From NCBI RefSeq assembly GCF_038237375.1, contig NZ_CP151273.1:2976001-3040000 (forward strand): 64,000 nt of DNA. Reading direction: 5' to 3'. The DNA comes from Alcaligenes sp. SDU_A2. GTDB taxonomy: Bacteria; Pseudomonadota; Gammaproteobacteria; Burkholderiales; Burkholderiaceae_B. The position numbers were made by a program, and so were the translations under genes. A model generated the notes under the pieces. The model saw only the letters and a list, made by a program, of their open reading frames with translations. It was not told the DNA's origin and ran no database searches. Below, piece after piece: positions 45,146 to 53,562 of the stretch (positions are counted from its first letter, which is position 1; each line of letters opens with the position of its first letter).

Positions 45146-45937
45146 TCAGAATGCCGGCACAATCGCACCCTTGTACTTGTCGGCGATGAATGCTTTGACA
45201 TCTTCGCCATGCAGCGCCTTAACCAGCTTGGCAACCCGCGCATCATCTTTGTTCTTGGCTGCGACGGCGATCAGATTGGCGTATGGCGAATCGGCACCTT
45301 CGATCACCAGCGCATCTTTAGTAGGATTCAAACCGGCTTCCAGAGCGTAATTGGTGTTGATCAAGGCCAGATCCACGTCCGCCAGCACGCGCGGCAAGGT
45401 CGCGGCTTCCAGTTCCTTGAATTTCAGCTTCTTGGGATTCTGGGCAATGTCGCGCGCCGTGGCCTGAATGTCGGCAGGGTCCTTGAGCGTGATCACGCCG
45501 GCTTTTTGCAGCAGCAACAGGGCCCGTGCGCCATTGGATGGGTCGTTAGGAATAGCGACCAACGCCCCTTCTTTCAACTCGTCCAGGCTCTTGATTTTCT
45601 TGGAATAGGCACCGAAAGGCTCCACATGCACCAGGCCGACGGACACCAGGTCGGTCTTGTGCTGCGCGTTGAACGAATCCAGGTAAGGTTTGTGCTGGAA
45701 GAAGTTGGCATCGATATGACCGTCAGCCACTTGCTGGTTAGGCTGCACATAGTCGGTAAACACCTTGATGTCCAGCTCTACGCCTTCCTTGGCCAAGGCT
45801 GGCTTCACAAATTCCAGCAGTTCGGCATGGGGCACGGGCGTCGCGGCAATGGACAATTTGTCGGCGGCATGGGCTGTGGAGGCAAACAGTGCCGATACGG
45901 ACAGTGCCAGAACAGGTACGAATTTCTTCAAAGACAT
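45146..45937 (-). CDS. metQ: D-/L-methionine-type ABC substrate-binding protein (NlpA family)
   Basis: 263 residues. An ordinary Sec signal (about 1-24, STAHAAD) is seen rather than a lipobox: there is no Cys at the cleavage site, unlike E. coli MetQ, so the mature protein should be soluble in the periplasm. The NlpA core reads IAATPVPHAELLEFVKP, VDGHIDANFFQHKPYL-type sequence (here ADGHIDANFFQHKPYL), PNDPSNGARALLLLQ and INTNYALEAGLNP. ATG 45937 has GGAG upstream; the alternative TTG is ignored. It is last in metN-metI-metQ, 167 bp after metI. Confidence 0.93.
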   Translation of the reverse strand: MSLKKFVPVLALSVSALFASTAHAADKLSIAATPVPHAELLEFVKPALAKEGVELDIKVFTDYVQPNQQVADGHIDANFFQHKPYLDSFNAQHKTDLVSVGLVHVEPFGAYSKKIKSLDELKEGALVAIPNDPSNGARALLLLQKAGVITLKDPADIQATARDIAQNPKKLKFKELEAATLPRVLADVDLALINTNYALEAGLNPTKDALVIEGADSPYANLIAVAAKNKDDARVAKLVKALHGEDVKAFIADKYKGAIVPAF

Positions 45938-46104
45938 GTAAGACTCCAATCACAGTAAAAAAACCGCGCCGCGCCCTTGGCCCACCCCCTCCAAAGAAGG
46001 TGTGTGCCTTAGAGGCAGCCCGGCGAAAACACACACATCCACGCTGCGCCGCCCGTTCGCCGTCCCTACCGGGAGGGCCTGTTTGGCCTTGCAGCAGCCT
46101 GGTT

Positions 46105-46764
46105 TTACTTTCGACTCAGCCTGGCCACCAGAGCATCGCCGAATACTTGCAAAAGCTGCACCAACACCACCAGAATCGCTACGGTCACGACCATAACGTC
46201 GGTTTGATAGCGTTGATACCCAAAGCGCAAAGCCAGATCACCCAGGCCGCCGCCGCCGATCACCCCGGACATGGCCGAGTAGCCAACCAGCGCAATCGCA
46301 GTGACGATAGTTGCCGCCACGATCCCTGTCGTGGCCTCGGGCAGCAAGGCCCACAGCACCGTCTGCCGGGAGTTGGCCCCCATGGCGCGGCAGGCTTCAT
46401 TGACGCCTGGGTCCAGTTCGCGCAGTACATTCTCCACCAAGCGAGCAAAGAAAGGCGCGGCACTGAGCACCAACGGCGGAATCGCGCCCTGCACCCCCAA
46501 AGACGTGCCCGCCAACAAACGGGTAAGCGGAATCATGACGATCAGCAAGATCAAAAACGGCACTGAACGCAATACATTCACGACCAGAGACAAGGTCTGG
46601 TAGATCCAGCTATTGTCCAGCATCTGCTTGCGGCTGGTCAGAAAAAGCAGCACGCCCAAAGGCAATCCGATGATGACGGTAAAGACCAAAGACATGCCCG
46701 TCATCAGCAACGTATCGATGGTCGCCTCGCCGATCAGCGCCCAATCCAAATTGGAAAAATTCAT
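46105..46764 (-). CDS. metI: Methionine-type ABC permease MetI
   Basis: 219 residues, five predicted helices, standard length for MetI. The family features are visible: NVLRSVPFLILLI after helix 2, and the EAA-type loop EACRAMGANSRQTVLWALLPEATTGI, which couples to the MetN ATPase. GYSAMSGVIGGGGLGDLALRFGYQRY is nearly invariant in MetI proteins. The start overlaps the metN stop by 4 bp (ATGA). Confidence 0.95.
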   Translation of the reverse strand: MNFSNLDWALIGEATIDTLLMTGMSLVFTVIIGLPLGVLLFLTSRKQMLDNSWIYQTLSLVVNVLRSVPFLILLIVMIPLTRLLAGTSLGVQGAIPPLVLSAAPFFARLVENVLRELDPGVNEACRAMGANSRQTVLWALLPEATTGIVAATIVTAIALVGYSAMSGVIGGGGLGDLALRFGYQRYQTDVMVVTVAILVVLVQLLQVFGDALVARLSRK

Positions 46765-47771
46765 GGTCGCAGCACCTCGGATTCGATATTCAATTCTGCC
46801 AATAAGGCGTGCAGTCTGTCCTGCGAAGCCCCATCGCCTTCCACTGCCACCACCAACTGCCCGTATGGTTCGTCCTTAATGCGGCTGACCGATCCTTGCA
46901 AAATGCTGACATCCAGGCCCAGTTCGCGCGTAACTCTGCTTAGCAAAGGCTGCGTAGTGGCGGCACCGCGAAAGCTCAAACGCAACAAACGCCCGCCCAC
47001 GCTGCCCGCCAGATCCTGCCAACCATCGGCATCCACGCCGCTTTCGCTCAGCAAAGACTGGGTCGTGACATGCCCAGGATGCAGGAACACATCCAGCACC
47101 TCGCCCATTTCTACGATCTGGCCAGCGTCGATGACCGCCACACGATCGCAGACCGAACGGATGACATCCATGCCATGGGTGATCAACACAATCGTCAGCC
47201 CCAATTCCTGGTTGATCTCGCGCAGCAGACGCAAAATCGATTGGGTGGTTTCCGGGTCCAACGCCGAGGTCGCCTCGTCGCACAACAAAAGCTGCGGCCG
47301 ATTGGCCAAAGCACGCGCAATACCGACGCGTTGCTGCTGCCCGCCCGAGAGCTGACGGGGATACTTATGGGCATGATCCTGCAGCCCGACCAGATGCAGC
47401 ACCTCCAGCGCGCGCTGCTGACGCTGGGCGCGCGGCACCCCGGCCAGGCGCAAGGGAAAGCAGACATTGTCCAGAACCGTGCGCGAATGCAGGAGATTGA
47501 AATGTTGAAACACCATACCCACGCCCTGACGAAAAGCGCGCAGTTGGGCATCGGAAAAACGGGTTATGTCCTGGTCCTGCACCCATACCTGACCGGTACT
47601 GGGTTGCTCCAGCAAATTCAGCATGCGGATCAGCGTGCTTTTACCCGCTCCAGAGCGACCAATAATGCCGAAAACCTCGCCTTGGCGAATCTGCAAGGAG
47701 ATATCGCGCAAAGCGTGAACCGTCCTGCCCGCCGACGTATAGGTTTTGGAAATGTTTTCGAGACGAATCAA
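46761..47771 (-). CDS. metN: Methionine-type ABC ATPase MetN with C-terminal NIL domain
   Basis: 336 residues. Walker A is GRSGAGKST, signature [15 protein letters not shown], Walker B LLLCDEATSALDP, and the switch region LITHGMDVI. After about residue 250 comes the NIL domain, which in E. coli MetN binds methionine and inhibits transport when internal methionine is high. The start appears to be TTG; no ATG or GTG fits upstream before stops, and the family begins MIxLxNI as here. The leader of about 250 bp up to the tRNA terminator shows no recognisable riboswitch. Confidence 0.94.
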   Translation of the reverse strand: MIRLENISKTYTSAGRTVHALRDISLQIRQGEVFGIIGRSGAGKSTLIRMLNLLEQPSTGQVWVQDQDITRFSDAQLRAFRQGVGMVFQHFNLLHSRTVLDNVCFPLRLAGVPRAQRQQRALEVLHLVGLQDHAHKYPRQLSGGQQQRVGIARALANRPQLLLCDEATSALDPETTQSILRLLREINQELGLTIVLITHGMDVIRSVCDRVAVIDAGQIVEMGEVLDVFLHPGHVTTQSLLSESGVDADGWQDLAGSVGGRLLRLSFRGAATTQPLLSRVTRELGLDVSILQGSVSRIKDEPYGQLVVAVEGDGASQDRLHALLAELNIESEVLRP

Positions 47772-47975
47772 AGTGGGCTCAGCCTAAATACATTAGTCAG
47801 TCGAGTTATAAGCGCCTGACCTGAGAGCGAAATTTACCATAAAGCAAATCCGGCATAGGCAGATGCATATAGCGAAAGGAAATATGAAAACAGATTGATA
47901 CCGGCCACGTATGGCAATGGTTCTGTCTCTGCTCCAACCCGACTCGGCTTTAGGCGGCACAAAATAAACACGCAA

Positions 47976-48001
47976 AGAAAAAGGCCGCTGAAAGCGGCCT
48001 T
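47976..48001 (-). terminator. Terminator of tRNA-Lys
   Basis: A 9-bp stem AAGGCCGCT/AGCGGCCTT (47981-48001) with loop GAA is followed on the minus strand by TTTC TTTG. It lies 20 bp past the tRNA 3' end. Confidence 0.88.
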
Positions 48002-48021
48002 GTTTCTGTTTTCAGCTAAAG

Positions 48022-48097
48022 TGGTGGGTCGTGCGCGACTCGAACGCGCGACCAACGGATTAAAAGTCCGCTGCTCTACCGACTGAGCTAACGACCC
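48022..48097 (-). tRNA. tRNA-Lys (anticodon TTT)
   Basis: 76 nt on the minus strand. It has an acceptor stem GGGTCGT/ACGACCC, a D-arm with AGCTCAGTCGGTAGAGC, an anticodon loop CTTTTAA (anticodon TTT), a T-arm with GTTCGAGTC, and an encoded 3' CCA. It is isolated, not in an rRNA operon, with its own promoter and terminator. Confidence 0.98.
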
Positions 48098-48113
48098 CCG
48101 ACTGAAAGATAGA

Positions 48114-48143
48114 ATTATTGCACGGATAATTTGTACCTGTCAA
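48114..48143 (-). promoter_or_regulatory. Sigma-70 type promoter of tRNA-Lys
   Basis: On the minus strand, TTGACA (48143-48138) and AATAAT (48119-48114) are separated by 18 bp. The predicted start would be about 10 nt before the tRNA 5' end. The -35 box is perfect and the -10 matches 5 of 6. Confidence 0.82.
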
Positions 48144-48239
48144 GCATTCGATGCGCTATTTTCTGAAAAAAGATCGCTATGCGCCCAAACCCCGCTCTTT
48201 GCCGTGCTTTCGGTCACACTCACACACCAGGCCCCACAT

Positions 48240-48280
48240 AAAAAAACCGCCCCGAGCAGGCGCAAGGCCTGGCAGGGCGG
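48240..48280 (-). terminator. Terminator of the GH31-like gene
   Basis: CCGCCC (48247-48252) pairs with GGGCGG (48275-48280), with an inner AGGC/GCCT stem. On the minus strand it is followed by seven Ts. Confidence 0.85.
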
Positions 48281-48312
48281 CTGAACAGTCTGTAGCTGTT
48301 GTAACGTGGCGC

Positions 48313-50490
48313 TCAACGTGCCCGGGAAATGCGTACTTCGGCCCCCCGGCGTTTTACTTCCAGGCCCTCGGATGGCAGGATTTTCAGCCCTTCCAACCCC
48401 TTGATATAGCTGGAGCCCTGCATCTGCATGACACGGATCTTGTTGCGCATGACCACCGGGCTGTGCTCGGGCATGCCAAACATCCAGACCTCGTCCAGCA
48501 GACGCGCCGAGTTGAACTCGGACGTATGGCCTACCACCGGCCCCAGGCACAACATGTGGCCTTCGCGGCCAAAGACCGGCAAACGGTCCAGGCCGGCCTT
48601 GACCTGCAAAGTCGTACCACCTTCGTAACGCCACCCGGTGCTCAAATCCCACCATGCCTCGCCCGCCGGCAAATACACTTGGACGTCCTCGCCCGGCTGC
48701 ATAATGGGCGCTACCAACAAGGCCGGGCCCAGCAAATACTGGGTATCCCAGAGTCGGGCCTGCTCATCGGCCGGAAACGCCTGAGCCATAGAACGCTGCA
48801 CCGGCAGGCCGGTGCGCACCGCATCCTCGATAATGCCCAGCACATAGGGCACCAGGCGAAAGCGCCACTCCATCCAGTGGCGAACCAGCGCCTGGGTCGC
48901 CTCGTCAAAAGCGTCCGGGCGCAGCGCCGCCACACCTTGCAGGCTGAAGTTAGCCGAAAAGACCGCCATGGCCAGCCAACGCAGATACAGCTCGGCACTC
49001 ATGCCCGATGTGTCTGCATCGCCATTGCCCAGAGCGTGAATCTGAATCGGCACGCCACTGTTGCCGGTGGATAGCGCCGACTTCAGTGTCTGTTCCAGAC
49101 CGGCCCAGGAATTATCCACCGCCGGGCCCAACTGCCAGGCAAAACGCTGCGCGGAGGGAAACAGATCACGGCTGGCGACGATGCCTTCTTGCGGCGTCTT
49201 GTGTCCGGCCACGGCATCGAACAGAGCCTGCCGCGCCAATACGGGGTAAATGGCCCGCAACAAAGCGCCGGACTCCCCTCCCCGACTGGTGACGGTATCC
49301 GGAATGGCAAAACGCGCGTTGCACAGCACCGCGCCCAAACCATCGTCCACCATCTGCCGCTGACGCTCCACCCACATGCGAAAGACGTCTTTATGGGTCA
49401 GGTCCAGCAAACCATAGTCCCGACCGCCGCTCAGCTCGTCGCCTTCAAAAACATAAGCGCTGCCGTCGTCGTCGTTGATCAGCAGCCAGCCCCGATCTTC
49501 CCATTCGTCGAACAAGGCTGTTGCGGCCAACACACAAGGACGCGTCCAGGCCGCCAACTGCGCCTGCTCGGCATGCAACCCGGCCAAGGTCTCGCGCGGG
49601 TCGGCCAGGCGCGTCGCATCCCATTCCAGCATGGGTTTGTCGTCCTGGAATCCATACGATTGCGGTGCAGGCAATACCGCCGCATCCACGCCTATGCCCT
49701 GTTCCCGCAGCAGACGAACCTGTTCGCGCAAGGCCTGGATATCGGCACCGGCCACGCCGTCCAGCCATAGCCCCATGGGCCAGACTCCCGGTTGACCTGC
49801 GCGCCCCGTCAAAGCGGAATACTGATTGATGATTTCGCTAGGTTCGCCCACGAACAAAAACACATCCAGTTCGGCTGTATGGATACGGGCGCGCAAACGG
49901 TCTTGCTGCTCGCGCCCCAGGTCGTGCTCTACCCGCTCGAAGGTATTGATATACAGCCCCCAGCCCTGTGTGCTCCACAACAAGGGCAGGCTGCGGTCCT
50001 GGGGACGGTCGGTATCGACGGCCTGATCGCGCCGGTCCAGCTCATCGAGGGTTTCGCCCAGGCCATACAGCGCATCGTCCTCGGCCAGGGCCAAGTCCAG
50101 TTGCCAGCAGGCGGCTCCGTCCTGTTGCAGCGTCAAGGGCTGCTCGCCGCTACAGAGCACCAGGCGCTCGCCGCGCAAGACCTGAAAACGCCACGGATGC
50201 GCCTGCACGTGGACAATCGCCTCGCCCTGCTCGATACGCCAGCCTTGCGGGGACGGCTCCAGTTGAAACTCGCTGACCGCTTCGTGGCGCGCCAACAGCA
50301 TATCGCCCAAAGCCTTGGCACGAACGCCGGGCTTTTCGCGCTCAAGCTGGGAACCAGGCAAGCAACGCAAACGGAATACGCCCGGCGCATGCGCCTCGAT
50401 GCGAAGCACATAATCGGTTTCGACAAAAGCGAAATCCGCATAGGCGGATTTCGCCGTCAACAAACTCAGATGATTAAACAATTGTGTCAC
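48313..50490 (-). CDS. GH31-like glycosidase homologue, probably catalytically dead
   Basis: 725 residues, GTG start. The overall GH31 layout is clear: an N-terminal beta-sandwich with LYGLGETLDELDRR, a barrel with LYLRWLAMAVF and WMEWRFRLVPYVLGII, and the C-terminal GPALLVAPIMQPG plus LPAGEAWWDLSTGW. The nucleophile motif of active enzymes (KTDFGE-x-IP) reads LCNARFAIP, placing Asn391 where Asp is needed. The acid/base WGGD block reads QLGP, and HDIGG reads HALGN. It may be a non-catalytic sugar-binding or structural relative. There are no sugar-transport neighbours and no signal peptide. A terminator follows, and the 5' side is a 140-bp AT-rich gap. Confidence 0.8.
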   Translation of the reverse strand: MTQLFNHLSLLTAKSAYADFAFVETDYVLRIEAHAPGVFRLRCLPGSQLEREKPGVRAKALGDMLLARHEAVSEFQLEPSPQGWRIEQGEAIVHVQAHPWRFQVLRGERLVLCSGEQPLTLQQDGAACWQLDLALAEDDALYGLGETLDELDRRDQAVDTDRPQDRSLPLLWSTQGWGLYINTFERVEHDLGREQQDRLRARIHTAELDVFLFVGEPSEIINQYSALTGRAGQPGVWPMGLWLDGVAGADIQALREQVRLLREQGIGVDAAVLPAPQSYGFQDDKPMLEWDATRLADPRETLAGLHAEQAQLAAWTRPCVLAATALFDEWEDRGWLLINDDDGSAYVFEGDELSGGRDYGLLDLTHKDVFRMWVERQRQMVDDGLGAVLCNARFAIPDTVTSRGGESGALLRAIYPVLARQALFDAVAGHKTPQEGIVASRDLFPSAQRFAWQLGPAVDNSWAGLEQTLKSALSTGNSGVPIQIHALGNGDADTSGMSAELYLRWLAMAVFSANFSLQGVAALRPDAFDEATQALVRHWMEWRFRLVPYVLGIIEDAVRTGLPVQRSMAQAFPADEQARLWDTQYLLGPALLVAPIMQPGEDVQVYLPAGEAWWDLSTGWRYEGGTTLQVKAGLDRLPVFGREGHMLCLGPVVGHTSEFNSARLLDEVWMFGMPEHSPVVMRNKIRVMQMQGSSYIKGLEGLKILPSEGLEVKRRGAEVRISRAR

Positions 50491-50631
50491 GTCGTCAGAG
50501 TGGAAGGGCCGGCACGATGCTTAACGCAGGGTTGCGCCCAAAATACTAAACAAGGCCATTATTTTGACGTATTTGCGCCACAAAGGAAAACCCTCGTTAA
50601 AAATGGCCGGAAATAAAAACAAAAAAACAAA

Positions 50632-52494
50632 CTATCGGGGTCGAACAGCCTGCTCCAAACGCCGCTCCAACGGGACAGGTTCTTCCATCCAGCGGGCGGC
50701 CAACAGCCCCCCTGCCAGCAGGCTCCAGGTCAGGCCGCGCGACCCATAGGCAGCAGCCATGAACAAGCCGGGATGCCCTGGCACGCCGCCCATGACGGGC
50801 AGATGGTCGTTCAAGGCAGCCCGCCATCCGGCCCACCCCGAACAAGGCGTCAAGCCGGATAAATCCGCCTGATGCGACAGCATCTGACCCAGCTTGGAGA
50901 GCGTATCGGCGTGACCTTCCTGCGTGACGGCCGGCTCCTGACCATCACGCAAATAGGTACTGCCAATGACTTGCCCGTACTGGTCCGCAGGCAATACGTA
51001 ACCCATGCCGCTCAGCGTAGGCCCAGCACCAACCAAAGGCCGATCCGCCGGCAAATAACTGACCTGGCCGGCCAAGTCCTGCATAGCCACAAGCCGCGGC
51101 AACACACGCGCAGCCAGCACATCGGAATGCAGCGCCTGCATGCTGCGACCCGCCGCCGCCACCACGACACGGGCGGTACGCTCCAGAATCGTTCCTTGTT
51201 CGCGGTGGATGTCCCAGTACCCCGGCTCAGGCGCAGACCATACCTGCACACGCTCGGGCACGCATTCGATCAAGGGATGATTGAGCAATTGCGCCACCAG
51301 CGCCCTAGGGTCCACCACCATGCCTTGCGGAAAATAAAGGCCACCGCGCGCAAGCGACACGCCGGCCGCCTGCGAGGCCTGCTGCCTGTCCCACCATTGC
51401 ACCCATTCCGGAGCCAGTTGCAAACGCATCAAGGCCTCCTGGATCGCGGCATCGGAATTGCCGGCCTGGCCGAACAACAGCGTTCCCGTGCGACGCGGCC
51501 GGGCCGGCTCCGGCAAGTCTTTCCAACCCTGCCAGGCACGCAATACGCCATTGCGGCTCAAACGCGCCAGCGGCGCGTCGTCGAGCGCAAACACCGGTGA
51601 AATAGCCGCCAACCTATGCCCTTGATGAGAACCGTCACGCCCCAGACGCAAGACCGGATCGCAAACCAGCACAGACTGACCGCGCCGGGCCAGTTCCCAG
51701 GCACACGCCGCCCCTGCCAATCCCGCGCCAACCACCGCCACGCGCCCCGGTGCCGGCACGGCATCGCGATGCCCCAGATGAGGCCGCAACACAGCCTGCA
51801 AAGCAGGCCTGCCGCCCACGCCCGGTGTCTTGCGCACCTCGAAACCGACAGAGGACAGATCGCGCCGCACCTGCCCCACGCAACACCCGGAAGCAAGGGT
51901 CGCGCCCGGCGCGGCCAACCGCACCAGTTGCCCCAGTACCGCCCGCGACCATATATCCGGATTGCACCGTGGGGCAAAGCCATCCAGATAAAACGCATCG
52001 GCTCGGCATTGCAATTCACGCATCATGCCCTGGGCCGACCCGAACACCAAAGTCAACGTCACCTGCCCACCCTGCAACTCCAGCCTATGCACGCCGGGCA
52101 CCAGAATAGGCCAGACCTCCAGCAACTGCGCCGCCAACGGCTGCAGCAAAGGCGGAAAACACGAATACACGGCCGCCAGATCAGACTGGCTGAAGGGATG
52201 TGCCTCGACCGAGACGAAATGCAGATATTCGCTGCGATTCGGGTCGCTGCGCCAGGCATCCCAGGTCGCCAGAAAATTGGCCCCCAACCCAAACCCGGTC
52301 TCGCAAACCGTGAACTGACGACGCCCCCGCCAGCGCTCAGGCAAATCATTGCCGCGCAAAAACACCTGCTCGGCCTGAGCAAGCGGGCCGCCCGACGGGT
52401 AATAGGCATCTTGGTACATCGAACTGAAAGGCACGCCCTGCGCTGTGAACTCCAGCCGGGCTGGCACTAGCGGCTCGCAAGCTGCTGCAGACAT
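50632..52494 (-). CDS. mnmC: Bifunctional tRNA wobble-uridine modification enzyme MnmC
   Basis: 620 residues. The N-terminal methyltransferase half (about 1-235) has FTVCETGFGLGANFLATW as the SAM-binding motif and DAFYLDGFAPRCNPDIWS. The C-terminal FAD oxidoreductase half starts at VAVVGAGLAGAACAWELARRG and ends with AAYGSRGLTWSLLAGGLLAA. MnmC removes the carboxymethyl from cmnm5U34 and then methylates to mnm5(s2)U, in tRNAs that include Lys-TTT, encoded 2.5 kb away. ATG 52494 is chosen; the frame extends 12 codons upstream. A single gene with no operon partner. Confidence 0.92.
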   Translation of the reverse strand: MSAAACEPLVPARLEFTAQGVPFSSMYQDAYYPSGGPLAQAEQVFLRGNDLPERWRGRRQFTVCETGFGLGANFLATWDAWRSDPNRSEYLHFVSVEAHPFSQSDLAAVYSCFPPLLQPLAAQLLEVWPILVPGVHRLELQGGQVTLTLVFGSAQGMMRELQCRADAFYLDGFAPRCNPDIWSRAVLGQLVRLAAPGATLASGCCVGQVRRDLSSVGFEVRKTPGVGGRPALQAVLRPHLGHRDAVPAPGRVAVVGAGLAGAACAWELARRGQSVLVCDPVLRLGRDGSHQGHRLAAISPVFALDDAPLARLSRNGVLRAWQGWKDLPEPARPRRTGTLLFGQAGNSDAAIQEALMRLQLAPEWVQWWDRQQASQAAGVSLARGGLYFPQGMVVDPRALVAQLLNHPLIECVPERVQVWSAPEPGYWDIHREQGTILERTARVVVAAAGRSMQALHSDVLAARVLPRLVAMQDLAGQVSYLPADRPLVGAGPTLSGMGYVLPADQYGQVIGSTYLRDGQEPAVTQEGHADTLSKLGQMLSHQADLSGLTPCSGWAGWRAALNDHLPVMGGVPGHPGLFMAAAYGSRGLTWSLLAGGLLAARWMEEPVPLERRLEQAVRPR

Positions 52495-52629
52495 TGAAAA
52501 AATCGCCTGAAAAAAAGACCCGCCATACACCCGCCATTTTTACTGGCCGGGGCTTCATAAAACTGGCATAAAGAAGCACGTACAATGAAAGAATTCGCTT
52601 CGCACTTTTACTATCGAGACAGAATCACT

Positions 52630-53481
52630 ATGCCATTGCCACGTTTACCGCTCAGCGATTGCCTGGACGCCGCCGTTACGGCGGCCCATGCCGCTGCCGC
52701 TATTTTACAAGCCTACGCTTCGGATCGCAGCGAACTGGTCGTGACCAGCAAAATGCGCAACGATCTGGTGTCTCAGGCCGACCGCGAGGCCGAACAAGCC
52801 TGCATCGCGGTATTGCGCGAGCGTACGCCAGACATGGACATCGTGGCAGAAGAAAGCGGCGGCGTCAGCACAGGCAAGCCTACCTGGTACATCGACCCGC
52901 TTGATGGCACCACTAACTTCCTGCACGGCATTCCCCAGTACGCCGTCTCCGTCGCCCTGATCGCCCCTGCCGGCACACAGATGGACAACGTCGTGCTGAG
53001 CGAAGACACACCCGTGATCGCCGTGGTCTACGACCCCAACCGCGAAGAGCTCTTTACCGCCATGTACGGCGTCGGTGCCTGGCTGAACGGCAACCGCATC
53101 CAGGTCTCGCAGGCCAAGACCATCGCGGACTCGGTACTGGCCACGGGTTTTCCTTTCCGGGATTTTTCATTTGCCGACCAATACATGCCCGCCCTGCACG
53201 CTGCCATTACCGGCAGTCGTGGCGTGCGCCGCATGGGTGCCGCCGCGCTGGATCTGGCCTGGGTAGCCTGCGGCCGCTACGACGGCTATTGGGAAATGGG
53301 TCTGGCACCGTGGGACGTGGCCGCCGGCACCTTGTTGGTGCGCGAAGCCAAGGGCATATGCGGTGATCTGTACCAGCAACAACCCTGGCCGATGGACGGC
53401 TATGTGTATGCCGGCAATCCCCAGATCGCGGCACAGTTGCTGGATATGACCGGCCCCCACCTGACGATCCCACACCTCTAA
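52630..53481 (+). CDS. suhB: Inositol-1-monophosphatase family protein, SuhB-like
   Basis: 283 residues from ATG 52630. Motifs of the Mg-dependent phosphatase family: VAEESGG (Glu74, Glu75), YIDPLDGTTNFLHGIPQ (Asp89, Asp92), and EMGLAPWDVAAGTLLVREA (the WDxAAG metal site). It has a slightly longer loop between the second strand and YDPNREELF than E. coli SuhB. In E. coli SuhB also joins the Nus rRNA antitermination complex; whether this one does is unknown. An in-frame ATG at 52585 would add 15 residues; family alignment favours the later start. Confidence 0.92.
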   Translation: MPLPRLPLSDCLDAAVTAAHAAAAILQAYASDRSELVVTSKMRNDLVSQADREAEQACIAVLRERTPDMDIVAEESGGVSTGKPTWYIDPLDGTTNFLHGIPQYAVSVALIAPAGTQMDNVVLSEDTPVIAVVYDPNREELFTAMYGVGAWLNGNRIQVSQAKTIADSVLATGFPFRDFSFADQYMPALHAAITGSRGVRRMGAAALDLAWVACGRYDGYWEMGLAPWDVAAGTLLVREAKGICGDLYQQQPWPMDGYVYAGNPQIAAQLLDMTGPHLTIPHL

Positions 53482-53486
53482 GCCCC

Positions 53487-53523
53487 CACCTGCCCAGCCG
53501 GAACTTGTCTGGCCGGGCAGGTG
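53487..53523. terminator. Hairpin between converging suhB and fadD
   Basis: A perfect 9-bp stem (53487-53495 with 53515-53523) has an inner GCC/GGC pair. No T run follows on either strand, so intrinsic termination is uncertain. Confidence 0.5.
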
Positions 53524-53562
53524 CACCGACACGGCTGCGGCACCTGAACAGCGGCCAAGAGG

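Noticed and set aside
45938-46104. Attenuator or riboswitch between metI and metQ
   Set aside because: There is a T run on the minus strand and GC-rich sequence before it, but no single convincing stem; methionine riboswitches are not expected in this group.
42526-47771. A genomic island made of two amino-acid uptake systems
   Set aside because: Both are ordinary core transporters with normal composition; the nearby tRNA-Lys has no visible integrase or direct repeat of its 3' end.
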